From the NCBI GenBank assembly GCA_000697335.1, contig JNEM01015540.1, positions 1 through 40,050 of the forward strand: 40,050 bases of DNA, given 5' to 3'. Positions 1-10,348 of the stretch are shown here, one piece after another. The notes under the pieces were generated by a model that had not been told where the DNA came from, made no database searches, and saw nothing but the letters and a program-made list of their open reading frames with translations. The position numbers and the translations under genes are program-made. The number at the start of each line of letters is the position of its first letter. Position 1 is the first letter of the stretch. This stretch comes from Conidiobolus incongruus B7586. Its lineage: Eukaryota > Entomophthoromycota > Entomophthoromycetes > Entomophthorales > Conidiobolaceae.

Positions 1-826
1 ATATTAAAATATATTAAAGTATTTTAAACAATAAATTGAGAAAACCATTAAATAATATAAGTTAAATCAATCTAATATTATTTTTTAATAAGATAATATT
101 TTTTATTATATTATAACTTTTATTATTAAATAACTTAAAATTAACAAAATAATAATTATAAAGTAGTTTTTTAATTTTTTAACTTTTACTTAATTAAATA
201 TCTTTAAAATTAATTAAAAAAATTATTAAAGTTTTTTTAATAAAAAATCTTAATCAGCTTCAAAAATACATTTAAGTAATATAAAATAGAATTAACTTTT
301 GTTAATATAAAAAGTTAATTCATCTTATACCTTATAAATTTAAAAATGTTAAATAGATTAAAGATAGATTTATTAATTTTTAATTATTTTTTCTATAGAA
401 AAATTAAATTAGTATATAAAATATTGAATTTTAATCATTAATAAAAAAAATCATTTTTTAAATATTAGAAGTTTATTGAAAGTTTAAAAAAAGTTATTAA
501 TAATAATAAAATTATTAAATTTATATTATATTGATATTTTTATATATTATGTATTAAAATTTTTATTTATTTATTTATTTTTAATTTCAAAAAATTTTTA
601 TTATTTATATTTTAAAATATTAGCATCAAAAAACCAAATCAAAAATTTGAAATTTTTACAATATATAGGTAATTATATAATGATTTCAAATATTATTTAC
701 TAATTAATAACTAGTCTATTGCAATCAATTTACTTGAAATTAAAGAAACAAAGGGTTTTATTCATGTCTTTTTGCCATTGTGATTTCAATAGAAAATATA
801 TAATATATTTGATTAACTAATCTTGA
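1..826. other. A+T-rich spacer, no gene seen
   Basis: Almost only A and T with stops in every frame. I see no exon-like stretch of balanced composition. A kinase N-lobe (glycine loop, VAIK lysine) belonging to the relic that follows would be expected here but was not found. Confidence 0.6.
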
Positions 827-1738
827 TTTAAACATGCTGGAAGCAACTTAATTTCATATATTAATTCACAGTCTAGTCTATATGATGAACAATTTACTGA
901 TAAGTATATATTTTGGCAATTTGTTTTAGCTGTTAAAGAAAAAATCTTGAAATTTTTCATTTGAATAATCACTAATTTAATTAGCATCTTCACAGGGCTA
1001 GTATAACACATAGAGGTAAGTTTATTATTTAAAATTATTTATGGTATTAGCCAGACAATCTACTATTGTATGCACTAACTGATTATCCCACTATAGTATT
1101 ATGCGATTTTGGGTTTGCTAAAGGAAACTATATGCCTCGTATGACTTCCCTTAATGGTACTTGGCATTATGCAGCACTTGAAGTTGTGTTGGGATTAATT
1201 CGTAGCAAAGAAACGTCTAAGCGATTCGAAGTCAATTATGATCATCTGGTGGATACTTGGTTAATAGGAGTTGTATTATTTACAATGTTAGCTGATAAAT
1301 TTGATATAGTACTTTGATTAAATTTTCAAAATTAATATTTAATTGGGGAAATTACCATATAATGAGAGTAAAGATTGGGATGATTTTGAAGCTAATCAAA
1401 TTTTATATCGATTAATTTGCATTGCTTACATTGAAATGAGTAAAATCGTTGAAACAAATATTGACAAAGATGGTAAATCAAATATGGTTAATTGATTTTG
1501 AATCAATCCGTCTAATTCATTGTACATTTTAGAAGTTGATCTAATTAGAAATATACTAAAAGCTAATCCTGAAGCATTGTAAACCATGCAGGAAGTGAAT
1601 CAACATCCTTGCGTTTTCAAAGACATTCATGATTTGATTGAATTGTTTCAATATCAACTAAACTTTGAGGTTGACCATACACCCATCGTTCAAAGTCAAT
1701 TAGCTTTAATTGGTGATGTAGCATATAATATTATTTAG
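827..1738 (+). pseudogene. Decayed Ser/Thr protein kinase, CAMK/CHK2-like
   Basis: Successive kinase subdomains can be read on this strand. Around 833-950 is a hinge/alphaE segment (HAGSNLISYINSQSSL, then FWQFVLAVK). Near 1000 is a damaged HRD-like stretch (G-L-V-stop-H-I-E). At 1051 is PDNLLL, just after a TTAG acceptor. DFG lies at 105-113 of the second kilobase (1105-1113), followed by GTWHYAALEVV, where the usual APE is ALE, and VDTWLIGVVLF. After a probable intron come LPYNESKDWDDFEANQ and, near 1535-1615, LIRNILKANPEAL then TMQEVNQHP. The segments sit in shifted frames with at least four in-frame stops, and the N-lobe with glycine loop and catalytic lysine is missing. The long activation-loop-to-DxW spacing recalls Rad53/CHK2, but the family call is tentative. 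This is a dead host gene, not a short functional protein. Confidence 0.75.
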
Positions 1739-2887
1739 ATTTTACTAATACCACATCTTATATTTTCTTTAATAAATCTTCACTTTTTCATCATTATTAA
1801 TATTTCATTTTAATATATTTGAAATTCAAATTTTATTATTTGACTCAATTGAAGTAAATTAGCCTATAAAAATATTTTAAGATGCTATTTCTATTTACAT
1901 CCAAGACCTTGATAAAATTCAATTACTGGATATAGTTAAACTTGATTAACCAATTTAATATGGATATTAGTCATAAATATTTTCTAATTAAAGATATGTT
2001 ATCATTCAATCAACAACTATCAGAATAAATAAGATAGTTAGAAGGTACCCAGAATATAATTCATTCAAACTATTGCCTTATTCTTGATATATATTTGAAA
2101 TTATATATAAATTAATATAAATAGAGAAATGAATAAGAAGATATATGAAATATTTGGTACAATGAATGAATAAAAATGATTCAATTTATTCAAAATTCAA
2201 AATTCCAATTTCCAAACTATTAAAACAAGGTATTAGAGAATTATGTTTAAGTATTAATAATTACTAATATATTTCAATACAAATTAGTAATTATACATAT
2301 TAATTTCAAAAAAATTTAATATAATTAGTAATCTGATAAAATTGTAACTAATTATATTAACTGATAGTGTAATATTCAAAATTAGAAATTTTCCTTTTAA
2401 TTATTAAATTGATTAACAGGTTAATTGGCCAATGATCAAATATAACCAATTTCAATATTTATATTCAATAATATACTAGAAGCCATACAATATTAAAATA
2501 TTTTATTCGAATTTTCTATTTATTAATATAATATTGTATAGGGAAGGCTTAGTAACAATATGCATTTTGGATAAATTAATTTTCTGTATTTAGCAATCAT
2601 TTATTATATATTCTTAATTTGAATACAGCCTATCACTTAAAATTTAGTTGAATCGTTATTGTATTATAATGATATAAGTATGCTGTCTATTATTTATTTA
2701 CATGAAAAATAATTCAAAATGGTACACCTAGTTTAAATAAAGATTCAATAATATATAGAATATTTTACTAACATAATTATTAATTTTTATATTCTAGTTT
2801 TCAATATTTTGAATTTTATCATTTTTATAATTTTTATTAAAATTGTGAAATTTATCATTAGTTTTTATCAAAGCAATGCAATTTTAG
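1739..2887. other. A+T-rich spacer, no gene seen
   Basis: Low-complexity A+T sequence with short stop-bound frames only. No splice-linked coding segments or RNA gene recognised. It may contain further eroded parts of the two flanking relics. Confidence 0.5.
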
Positions 2888-3321
2888 ATATCCTTATGGG
2901 GAAGAAGCAGGTTTAACACTTATACTAAATTCTGGTAGACAAGGTAAAATATTATAATTATTGATATTACTAATTTTATATGTTTATATAAATTGATTCT
3001 TAATTTTTAATCCATTTCTTAAAATTGATAAGACTATATTATGCATATTTTATTTTATGAAATTATCCATTTAATATTAGGCTAATTAAAATATTGTGTT
3101 ATTAAGCAAGTGATCTAATGAAAATAGGAAAACGTACCAAAAGCTACTTGATGAGGAAAAATGAAATCTTGCATTTTAGTCTTCCAGCAATTGAACAGAA
3201 TGATCTTAATTAAGGATGGATAGTACCAATTGATTAATCAAGAGTGCGATTTATAATATAAAAAGGGAAAAGCTATCGGCTAATATCAGCATTAAAATTG
3301 AAATACTTAGACTACCAATAA
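2888..3321 (+). pseudogene. Two-exon relic of an unidentified host gene
   Basis: Two protein-like segments keep splice sites and matching phase. The first exon (2888-2943, after ATTTTAG) reads YPYGEEAGLTLILNSGRQ and ends CAAG|GTAAAA. The second begins at 3128 after AAAATAG and continues G-K-R-T-K-S-Y-L-M-R-K-N-E, then LHFSLPAIEQNDLN, GWIVPID, SRVRFII and KGKSYRLISALKLKYLDYQ, ending at 3321. Three in-frame TAA codons interrupt the second exon. I do not recognise the family. Preserved phase and balanced amino-acid composition argue against chance; the stops argue that it is dead. It ends 10 bp before the ATG of the next small gene. Confidence 0.45.
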
Positions 3322-3331
3322 CATCATAACT

Positions 3332-3529
3332 ATGGATTTTTCATTTATGGCTGTTCGCGAGCAATGTCGCTCCGGATCTATCCAAAGTAATTCTCGAAAC
3401 TCTGCTGTGAATTCAACTCCTAAACCATCTTTCTCGAATCCAGAGCACGAGAAAGAATGTTTATTACACAATAATACTTTTAAATCAACGACACATAAGA
3501 AAAATAAGAAATACTTTAAACTTCAATAG
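3332..3529 (+). CDS. Divergent member of the short Ser/Pro-rich family
   Basis: Single-exon frame of 65 residues beginning MDFSFMA, which resembles the MFDFSYMA start of the last array member at 10349. It keeps a Ser/Asn-rich centre with a TP site (NSAVNSTPKPSFSNP) and a basic C-terminal end (KKNKKYFKLQ) comparable with K-x-x-I-M-K-L-N-I of the others. It lacks the SPAVSRRPS core, so any regulation through that site is lost. There is no signal peptide or membrane segment. The upstream DNA has a TATA-like TATAATATAAAAAG near 3255 but not the CCCCAA module of members B to E. It could be an old diverged copy that still works, or one drifting toward loss. Confidence 0.5.
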   Translation: MDFSFMAVREQCRSGSIQSNSRNSAVNSTPKPSFSNPEHEKECLLHNNTFKSTTHKKNKKYFKLQ

Positions 3530-4049
3530 ATAATGGAATTTTCTTATAATTTTACATTCACGTTCTCAACAAATTTGAAATGGCATGCAAAATTGTGTAA
3601 ATGTCATCAATTTTTATTCAATTGTGAATCTTAGATAGTATTAATAATAAAGTGAAAGAATTTCATCTGATAATTTATATTTAACCAAAGATATAAGTTA
3701 TTAAACTAACAAATGTAAAATATTTAACTATATTTTTCACATGGACTTTGAAATTGCATAAAATTCAATCAATATGAAATAATTTATATTGAAAAATTGT
3801 TAAAATGCTGAGCTCAAAATATAATCATCTATTAATATTTCATTCTATAAAGATTATAATTAGTTCAAAATTCTTTAATATAATCTAAAGGAAGATAATA
3901 ATACTTATTTACTAACATGAATTGGAGTAGTATTATATTTAAGTTGATAGATTGATTAGGGGCGACAATATCAAATTTACAAGGATGTAGCGAAGGGATT
4001 TTAGTTGTTACTTGGTTATAATTTCAGTTTTCACAAAATAATGTAATTT

Positions 4050-4187
4050 CCCCTTCCCCAATGCTTGTTGATGTTCTAATTACTAGTTGATATCAGCATA
4101 AATTATGATTGGTTTATGAAATTGCTTGCGTAAGGGAAATTCTGCAGTTAATACGACTTCATATATGAAAAACTCTGTATATAAATA
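4050..4187 (+). promoter_or_regulatory. Probable promoter of the 73-residue gene
   Basis: A pyrimidine-rich block with TTCCCCAAT near 4058-4066 is followed by an ATTGG (CCAAT-type) site near 4110 and a TATA box, GTATATAAATA, at about 4177-4187. The TATA box lies about 70 bp before the ATG, the same distance as in the other array members. Confidence 0.45.
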
Positions 4188-4253
4188 TATTGCATTCAGT
4201 TTTGAGCACTGATCAGCGTTCGATAAAATTAACTTGATATACATATATTCATC

Positions 4254-4475
4254 ATGAGCTCAATGGATCACATTTACATGTCTCAATTCACTCGTATTCC
4301 TCCCTCCCGCAACTCTTCCCCCAGATCTACTCCTGCCTCTTCCAGAGTCACCTCTCCTGCTGTCTCCCGCAGACCTTCCTTGGAGCAAGGCATCCCCGCT
4401 ACCAAGGAAAAGAGCCATACTAAGGTTCAAAAGGAAAAGAATTTCTTTATGAAGCTATTTGGTCAATCTAAATAA
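4254..4475 (+). CDS. Short Ser/Pro-rich protein, array member A (73 aa)
   Basis: Single-exon gene for a basic, probably disordered protein. The N-terminus has several SP and TP sites (NSSPRSTPASSR), then the family core TSPAVSRRPSL at residues 33-43. R39-R40-P41-S42-L is a textbook PKA/basophilic phosphosite. The C-terminus ends KNFFMKLFGQSK, sharing M-K-L with the other members (KIMKLNI). Codons such as TCC, CCC, GCC and AAG are common, unlike the flanks, which fits strong expression. No signal peptide, membrane helix or known domain is visible. The next in-frame ATG (codon 4) would shorten it by only three residues. Function unknown; role inferred only from the phosphosite. Confidence 0.75.
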   Translation: MSSMDHIYMSQFTRIPPSRNSSPRSTPASSRVTSPAVSRRPSLEQGIPATKEKSHTKVQKEKNFFMKLFGQSK

Positions 4476-5570
4476 TTCAAACAAAAACTAACTTAGCGTC
4501 GATATAAAGAATGATGTTAAGTTGATCTATCCATCATTCCATTCAATCCAATCATTTAATGTACATACTTTATTACCATTCATATACAATAAAACATAAC
4601 CATTCTATTCAAACCTAACTATTGTATTGTATAAAATTTTTTGCTACAAAATATTGTTTGAAATATATTTTTTTTATATTTTCTTCATTTAGTTATCTTC
4701 AAATTAATGATGTCATATCAATAAAATATTTAAATTATATAATTTGAAATATTATTAATTATTTATATCTCTTTCATTTTTAAGTTATATTTTTTTTAAA
4801 AAAGAATTAAACCTAAATAATTTATTCAATTATTTGAATATCAAATTTACACACTGTCAAATTTTTGGATTTTTATTAAAATGTTAAAAAAATAATAATA
4901 ATTTTACAGTTTTTATTCTAATAAATAATAATTATTATTATTATATTTGTTTTTCGGAAGAAATCGGTAAAGGGGTCAGTCGTAGATGAGAGTATATATC
5001 ACTATTAATACTGAAAATTTGGTTGAAATAATGATAAATTTTAATTTATTAAGTTTGAAATATTCGATAATAATATTGATGAGCCTTTGCTTTTGATTGG
5101 CTAATGATTGATTCTAAAGAATTTTATTCATATTACCTAATTTGGAATACTGGAAAATATTTCAATTATAAGCGGTGCTCATTGGTTATTTTTATTCAAA
5201 TTTTTTATATAATCAAAAAGAAATATTTTAGTGAAAATTCATACACAACTTTCACAAAAGAATCCATCAAAATAACTCACTTTTATTCTTTTAATTATGC
5301 TAAATTGAAGCCGAAATACTCAAACAGCCACTAGCATCCTCAACGTTTGAATAGAATATGTTCCATGTGAAAGTATCTCTTACATTTGATTGGTCCATTT
5401 TGAACTCCTTTGAATTATTTATATTTGATATTGAGAAAATAATATTCATGAATCAATAATAGTCCCAAATATCACATATTATTTAATAATGAATTATGAT
5501 TGAGTAAATATTCAAGTGAAAAAATTCTACATTTATTTTAGAATTCAATAGAATGCTATTTTATCATCAA
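4476..5570. other. Spacer of the tandem array
   Basis: A+T-rich DNA between members A and B. Open frames here (for example 5104-5334) have A+T-driven composition and no homology to the family. CCAAT-type ATTGG motifs occur near 5095 and 5386. Nothing else recognised. Confidence 0.5.
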
Positions 5571-5690
5571 ATTACCCCAATTTCTGCTAATAGCTACCAG
5601 TTCAAGCCTCTTATAGTAACCCTCTCAATAACTTATCTCAACATTACACTAAAGGCTATGAATAGAATGGAATTGACTTTTGTATAAATA
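5571..5690 (+). promoter_or_regulatory. Conserved promoter module, member B
   Basis: Ordered blocks: ATTACCCCAA (5571-5580), CTACCAGTTCAAGCCTC then TTATAGTAAC (5594-5620), TTATCTCAACA (about 5633-5643), and a TATA box GTATAAATA at 5682-5690. The same blocks recur in the same order before members D and E and in weaker form before C. TATA to ATG is about 80 bp. Confidence 0.7.
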
Positions 5691-5704
5691 ATCTCAAAGG
5701 TACC

Positions 5705-5727
5705 ATTATTATTATTATTATTATTAT
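5705..5727. repeat. (ATT)n microsatellite in the 5' leader of member B
   Basis: Seven or so ATT units between the TATA box and the ATG. Members C and D have only one to three units at the equivalent place, so it expanded in this copy. Confidence 0.85.
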
Positions 5728-5762
5728 CATAATTCAATTTAATTTACTTTACTAATAGCAAA

Positions 5763-5954
5763 ATGTTCGACTATTTCTACTTGGCTGATTTGGAAAAGGC
5801 TAGAACTTCCGCTCCCAACTCCGCTTTCAATACTCCCAACACCTCTCGCTTCACTTCTCCCGCTGTCTCCCGTAGACCTTCCATGGAAATCAACATCTCC
5901 AAGGAAGTTAAAGTTAATAATGTCAAGCCCAAGATTATGAAGCTCAATATCTAA
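5763..5954 (+). CDS. Short Ser/Pro-rich protein, array member B (63 aa)
   Basis: Intronless gene for a 63-residue protein. Parts in order: aromatic/acidic start MFDYFYLADLEKAR (1-14); Ser/Pro/Asn region with a TP site (NTPN, 23-26); core TSPAVSRRPSM (31-41) with a PKA-type site at S40; then ISKEVKVNN and the basic tail PKIMKLNI. It differs from member D at about seven of 63 positions. No signal peptide, helix span or known domain. Preference for C-ending codons (TCC, CCC, CGC, AAG) against A+T-rich flanks suggests high expression. The 3' flank at 6041-6058 holds ATTAATTAATCTGGCATT, also found in part after the other copies. Function unknown; a phosphorylation-controlled small disordered protein is an inference. 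Confidence 0.8.
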   Translation: MFDYFYLADLEKARTSAPNSAFNTPNTSRFTSPAVSRRPSMEINISKEVKVNNVKPKIMKLNI

Positions 5955-7049
5955 GTTGGCTAACTATATTAGATCCTATAATCTCAATGAGTTCACCATC
6001 TTCATGATTCCCAATTTTCCCCCTTTTCTCTATCATATTCATTAATTAATCTGGCATTATCCTCATATATGTATATAGTTATTAAATAAAAATTTAAAAA
6101 TATTAAATAATCAATATGAAACTTAGTTTTATTTATTTCAAATTAATATTTTAAGTGAATTGATATCCTATATTCTATATTAATTTTAATAGTTTTAATT
6201 TTATTATGAATGATCAGCAATTTTGTAGCATATTAGTATAGTTAAACTATATAATATCAATAAAATATTATACAATCGATAATTATAAAATTATTTAGTG
6301 GTAAATATAGTGGCATTATATCATGTAAGATATATATATAATGAATATAATATCAATGAAAAGAGAAATACTCAAATTGAAAAGCTAGTGTTAAATCCAA
6401 ATATATAGTAATGTTTATTAAAGGTTTAAAAATTTTATTAACCATAAAAAAATGAAATTAATTATAATTCAATTAAAAAAATATTTTTAATTTATTATAT
6501 ATAATACATAGTAAAATGTATAATTTAAATTGTTAAAGTAGTATATTATATCTTAGACTAATTTGTTTTAACAAATTTGAGCTGAGGCATAATATGTTAA
6601 AACAAAATACTCGAAAATTAATTAAAATATATTAAATTATGGAATTTAATTCCAGTATATATTAATAATTTTTTAATATATAAATACTTTGAGATTATTA
6701 TATTTTTGTAATAACAAAAATATCGGTAGTATTAATAGAATTGATTAAATTTCAAATAACTAGATCTGTTTAAGTTATCAATTATAAAATAACATAACAA
6801 TATAAAAATTTAATAATTTACCATTTTATTAATAACTATTTACATTATTTCAGCAATAGGTATAACTTATTTTTTATAAAGTAATGGTACTAATATGAAC
6901 TTTAATAGCGTAAAGCATATTTCGTTTTGATTAATGTAAAACTCACTAATTGAAAATACCTCTCTCAAAAAACTAATTGTATATCCAAACTTTGAATTTT
7001 AAATGAGAAAAGTTAATTTAGACTTGAATGGTAATAAGGGAATATTTAG
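5955..7049. other. Spacer of the tandem array
   Basis: A+T-rich spacer holding the 3' flank of member B, including the shared ATTAATTAATCTGGCATT element. No coding or RNA feature seen. Confidence 0.5.
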
Positions 7050-7166
7050 CTTACCCAAAACTACGGCATATCCTTGAGGTTCCTGTTCTTATAATAATCT
7101 TTCATTAAATTGGCTCAACATTATACTACCATCTATGTATTTAATTGGATATAATTTTGTATAAAT
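7050..7166 (+). promoter_or_regulatory. Degenerate promoter module before broken member C
   Basis: A weakened version of the shared module: CTTACCCAAAACTACGG, then TTCCTGTTCTTATAATAATC, GGCTCAACA, and an intact TATA box GTATAAAT at 7159-7166. The CTACCAGTTCAAG block is lost, in line with the damaged reading frame downstream. Confidence 0.5.
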
Positions 7167-7223
7167 GACATTAGGATGTATCAATATAATCATTATTATT
7201 CCACTCAATTTATTTATTAAGAA

Positions 7224-7418
7224 ATGATCGATTACTACTACCTGACTGAGTTAGAAAAAGCTAGAACTTCTGCTCCAAATTCTGCCTATAACACTCCCAA
7301 TACTTCCAACTTCACTTCTCCCGCTGTCTCCCGTCGATCTTCAATGTGATTTCTTATCTCTGAAGAATAAAAAGTTAATTTTGTAAAGCCTAGAATCATG
7401 AAACTTAATATCCAATAA
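7224..7418 (+). pseudogene. Broken member C of the short-protein array
   Basis: Starts MIDYYYLTELEKARTSAPNS and keeps SPAVSRRSSM, so homology to members B, D and E is plain. TGA follows codon 41 (7347-7349) and a second in-frame stop (TAA) lies a few codons later. The remaining codons still read V-N-F-V-K-P-R-I-M-K-L-N-I-Q, so the tail is recognisable and the loss is fairly recent. The core proline is changed (RRSS for RRPS) but the basic phosphosite is kept. A 41-residue truncated peptide ending just after the phosphosite could still be made; the weakened promoter makes a pseudogene more likely. Confidence 0.8.
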
Positions 7419-8620
7419 GCTCAGTTGCTTCAAAACTTTATTCTGTTGGATTCATCAAATTGATGGCTCTTAACATCCTTTCATTTCATCTATAATAAAC
7501 ATTAATTAATTGGAATTATTCTAATAAACGTATTTAATCAATAAATAACAAGTATTAAAACATTAAATAATCATAATATATATTTTTTAAATTATAATTT
7601 TAATCATTTAAAATTTTATTATAAATAAATTTGTATCATATTATCATAAGTTAATGAAATATTATTCAAAATATTTAATTCATTAATATATTATATCAAT
7701 AACATTATAATAATTACATTCAATAATTTAAGATTAGATATTTTCTATCAAAATTGAATTGAATAATTTTTATAACTTTTATAAAGCAATTTAGGAGTAG
7801 AAAACTATGATCACTGGTAAGACAGGATTACCTTCGGTCCTGATTTCGCACAAACCCTAATTAAAGCAAGAAATAGAATAAAAATTGCTAGAATACTATA
7901 TTAGAATACATAAATAACAAAAATTAGATAAAACATAGATGATTTATGGTGAATACATGCAATTTAGCAATAGTTAAAATTGAATATTGATTGGATTAAC
8001 CAATAATTTTATTATTTTACAAATTTAAAAAAAATACATAATAAAATACAAGTATTTTTGAAAATCATTAAATCATATAGTATTATCAGTTAATTATATT
8101 GAATGGTATTATATATTGTAATATTTATTGTTCAAATTGAATGTGACTTTTTATACTAAACTGAAGGTATAAGTTTGAGCAATGATAATTAGTTATTTTG
8201 ATAAAGTCAATTAAAATATATATATATATTTATAAACAATAATCCTGGAATAGTTTAGTGGGCCTGATAAATTTGAATATCACTTTGATATTTAATATAT
8301 ATTACAAGATTTATTGTCCAAAATGATAGGATAATTTTAGGATTTAGGGATAAAATTTTGGTTATAAATATGCTAAATTTCATTATAAAATATATAATAA
8401 TATAGTGATGCCATATTTTAATTATATATATAATATTTTCTATAATGTAATACTACAAATACAAATTCTAATTATGTAGAATAGATTATACATTGTCTAT
8501 TCAATCAAGAACTACTCATTAATTGAGATTACCTTACTTAATTGGTCATATACAAAATTCAAAGTTTGAATTCCTTGTGAGAAAATATAAAATAGAACTG
8601 AACAGAAGGTATTAATAATT
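7419..8620. other. Spacer of the tandem array
   Basis: A+T-rich. Near 7500 is the ATTAATTAATTGGAATT variant of the shared 3' element, and near 8216-8231 a short (AT)n run. The stretch around 8560 (CAAAGTTTGAATT...GAGAAAA) resembles one near 6988 upstream of member C, so the duplicated unit reaches well upstream of the promoters. Confidence 0.5.
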
Positions 8621-8742
8621 AGTTTGCCCCAAATTATGCCAAACACTACCAGTTCAAGTCTCTTATAGTAACTCTTCCATCAAGTTATCTCAACACCACA
8701 CTCAGAATTATCAATAGAATGAAATTGGGCCTGGTATATATA
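8621..8742 (+). promoter_or_regulatory. Conserved promoter module, member D
   Basis: TTTGCCCCAAATTATGCC (about 8623-8640), CTACCAGTTCAAGTCTC then TTATAGTAAC (about 8646-8672), TTATCTCAACA (about 8685-8695), TCAATAGAATGAAATTG, and a TATA box GTATATATAA near 8734. TATA to ATG is about 73 bp. This is the closest match to the module of member B. Confidence 0.7.
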
Positions 8743-8806
8743 ATCTGGAATGATACCATCGCTGTCATCATTATAATTCGATTCAATTTATTTTACTATT
8801 AAAAAG

Positions 8807-8998
8807 ATGTTTGACTACTTTTACTTGGCTGATTTGGAAAAAGCTAGAACTTCCGCTCCCAACTCCGCTTTCAATACTCCTAACGCCTCTCGCTTCGCCT
8901 CTCCTGCTGTCTCTCGTAGACCCTCCATGGATATTAACATTTCTAAGGAAGTGAAGGTTAATAATGCCGAACCCAAGGTCTTGAAGCTTAATATCTAA
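8807..8998 (+). CDS. Short Ser/Pro-rich protein, array member D (63 aa)
   Basis: Intronless, same length and layout as member B: start MFDYFYLADLEKAR, TP site in NTPN, core ASPAVSRRPSM with S40 in the basic phosphosite, ISKEVKVNN, and a tail ending KLNI. It has alanine at positions 27 and 31 where B has threonine. The coding sequence is rich in C-ending codons. A longer open frame on the opposite strand here is only its shadow. Start chosen because the ATG aligns with B and E and sits about 73 bp after the TATA box. The 3' flank carries AATCTGGCATT near 9086. No known domain; function unknown. Confidence 0.8.
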   Translation: MFDYFYLADLEKARTSAPNSAFNTPNASRFASPAVSRRPSMDINISKEVKVNNAEPKVLKLNI

Positions 8999-10155
8999 GT
9001 TCTGAGCTTTCAACGCACTTGCTAAGTTGGATGCATGAATTCAATATTTGATATTATACTATCAGTTATAGTATAAACAATGCTCAATCTGGCATTTTCA
9101 TGATATTCATATGTATATAATAAATAATAATTAACTATAATATATCATCCTCTATTAAATACTATTATTTTGAAATTTTTTACAAAAATATATTAAGAAT
9201 GAATATAGAAAATATATATTTATCAAATAGATTTCTAGATATTTTAATTTGATGTAATATAATGATAAGTTAAATAAATTATAGTTATATCACTTTATAA
9301 TATCTATTAAACATTAAAACTATTGATTATGAATAATTGATTCTATTATTTGATATACAGATTTCAAGTTTTTTTAAATCAATCCATGCAAAACTATATT
9401 TAATCTGATATAAATCATATTACAAATCATTTAAAAATTTTTGTGATATTCTTAAGTATTAAACAAAGATAGTATATTCTTAAAATTATTAGTACAAAAA
9501 CAATGAATCATTTTAAATATATCTTATTCAAAATACTTCTAAAAAATTAGTCAAACGTAATAATTTTGAATAGATTATATAAACAAATATGATACATTAT
9601 AAAATAATATCTTATTAAATTTATATATTATTATTTAATAATATAATTTGAAAACTTTTTGAAAGAATAAATTAAATAATTGTTTTAATATAAAATGAAT
9701 TAAACCATTTACATAGGTTAATTGATAAAATATTACCTATGACTGCTCCAACAAATTAGTAAATTTTAAAGAATTCTCTAATATAACACTATATTCATCA
9801 ATTGTCATTATAATATGAGAAATTAATATCATGGCAATATTTAATTTAACGAATTTCATACTGGAGAGCGAAAAATTGCTTGGCAGTATTTTGTTTTAAG
9901 GATCTAATAATAGTGGATAAGGTGATATTTTGATAAATACTATATTTATTTATAATAATATGTTGATTATTCTACAAAGTAATATAATCATATTGAATTA
10001 TACTGTGTTTGTAATGGCATATATTTTGATCCATTGATAAAAGAACATTAATTTCGACAACGTCATCCAATTGTTCCAATGGACATTTAGAAAAAATTTT
10101 ATTCCCAGTAAAAACATAATAAAAATTTAGAATTGAATGGAAGTTAATTTATCAT
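8999..10155. other. Spacer of the tandem array
   Basis: A+T-rich spacer between members D and E. No coding segment, RNA gene or clear repeat recognised beyond homology to the other spacers. Confidence 0.5.
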
Positions 10156-10274
10156 CAATTACCCCAAATTATGTCGACTTCTACTAGTTCCTGTTTCTTA
10201 TTGTAGCTCCTTCCCCAATTCATCTCAACATTTTCGTTGTAAGCTTTAAATAAGGATTTTGATTTGTATAAAAA
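10156..10274 (+). promoter_or_regulatory. Conserved promoter module, member E
   Basis: CAATTACCCCAAATTATG (10156-10173), CTACTAGTTCCTGTTTCTTATTGTAGCTC (about 10181-10209), TCATCTCAACA (about 10220-10230), TATA box TTGTATAAAAA near 10265-10274. Block order and spacing match members B and D. TATA to ATG is about 83 bp. Confidence 0.65.
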
Positions 10275-10348
10275 CCTCACAGTGCCTAGTGTTATAGTCA
10301 TCAATAATCAATTTTTATTAAGATTATAACTTTGCTAATTTTCTAAAA

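Noticed and set aside
817-1011. 64-residue minus-strand frame at the kinase relic
   Set aside because: The plus strand carries kinase-like segments across the same bases; the minus frame is their shadow.
2888-3321. Reassigned genetic code (TAA as Gln) to explain the stops in the relic
   Set aside because: Importin, ABC, MAK16, YVH1 and VPS9 genes all use CAA/CAG for Gln and end at TAA or TGA, so the code is standard.
5104-5334. 76-residue plus-strand frame in the array spacer
   Set aside because: Tyr/Ile/Lys/Phe-rich from A+T bias, no family similarity, no promoter module or codon preference.
8783-9013. 76-residue open frame on the minus strand
   Set aside because: Exact antisense shadow of array member D; Arg/Ser/Gly-rich content comes from the sense codons.
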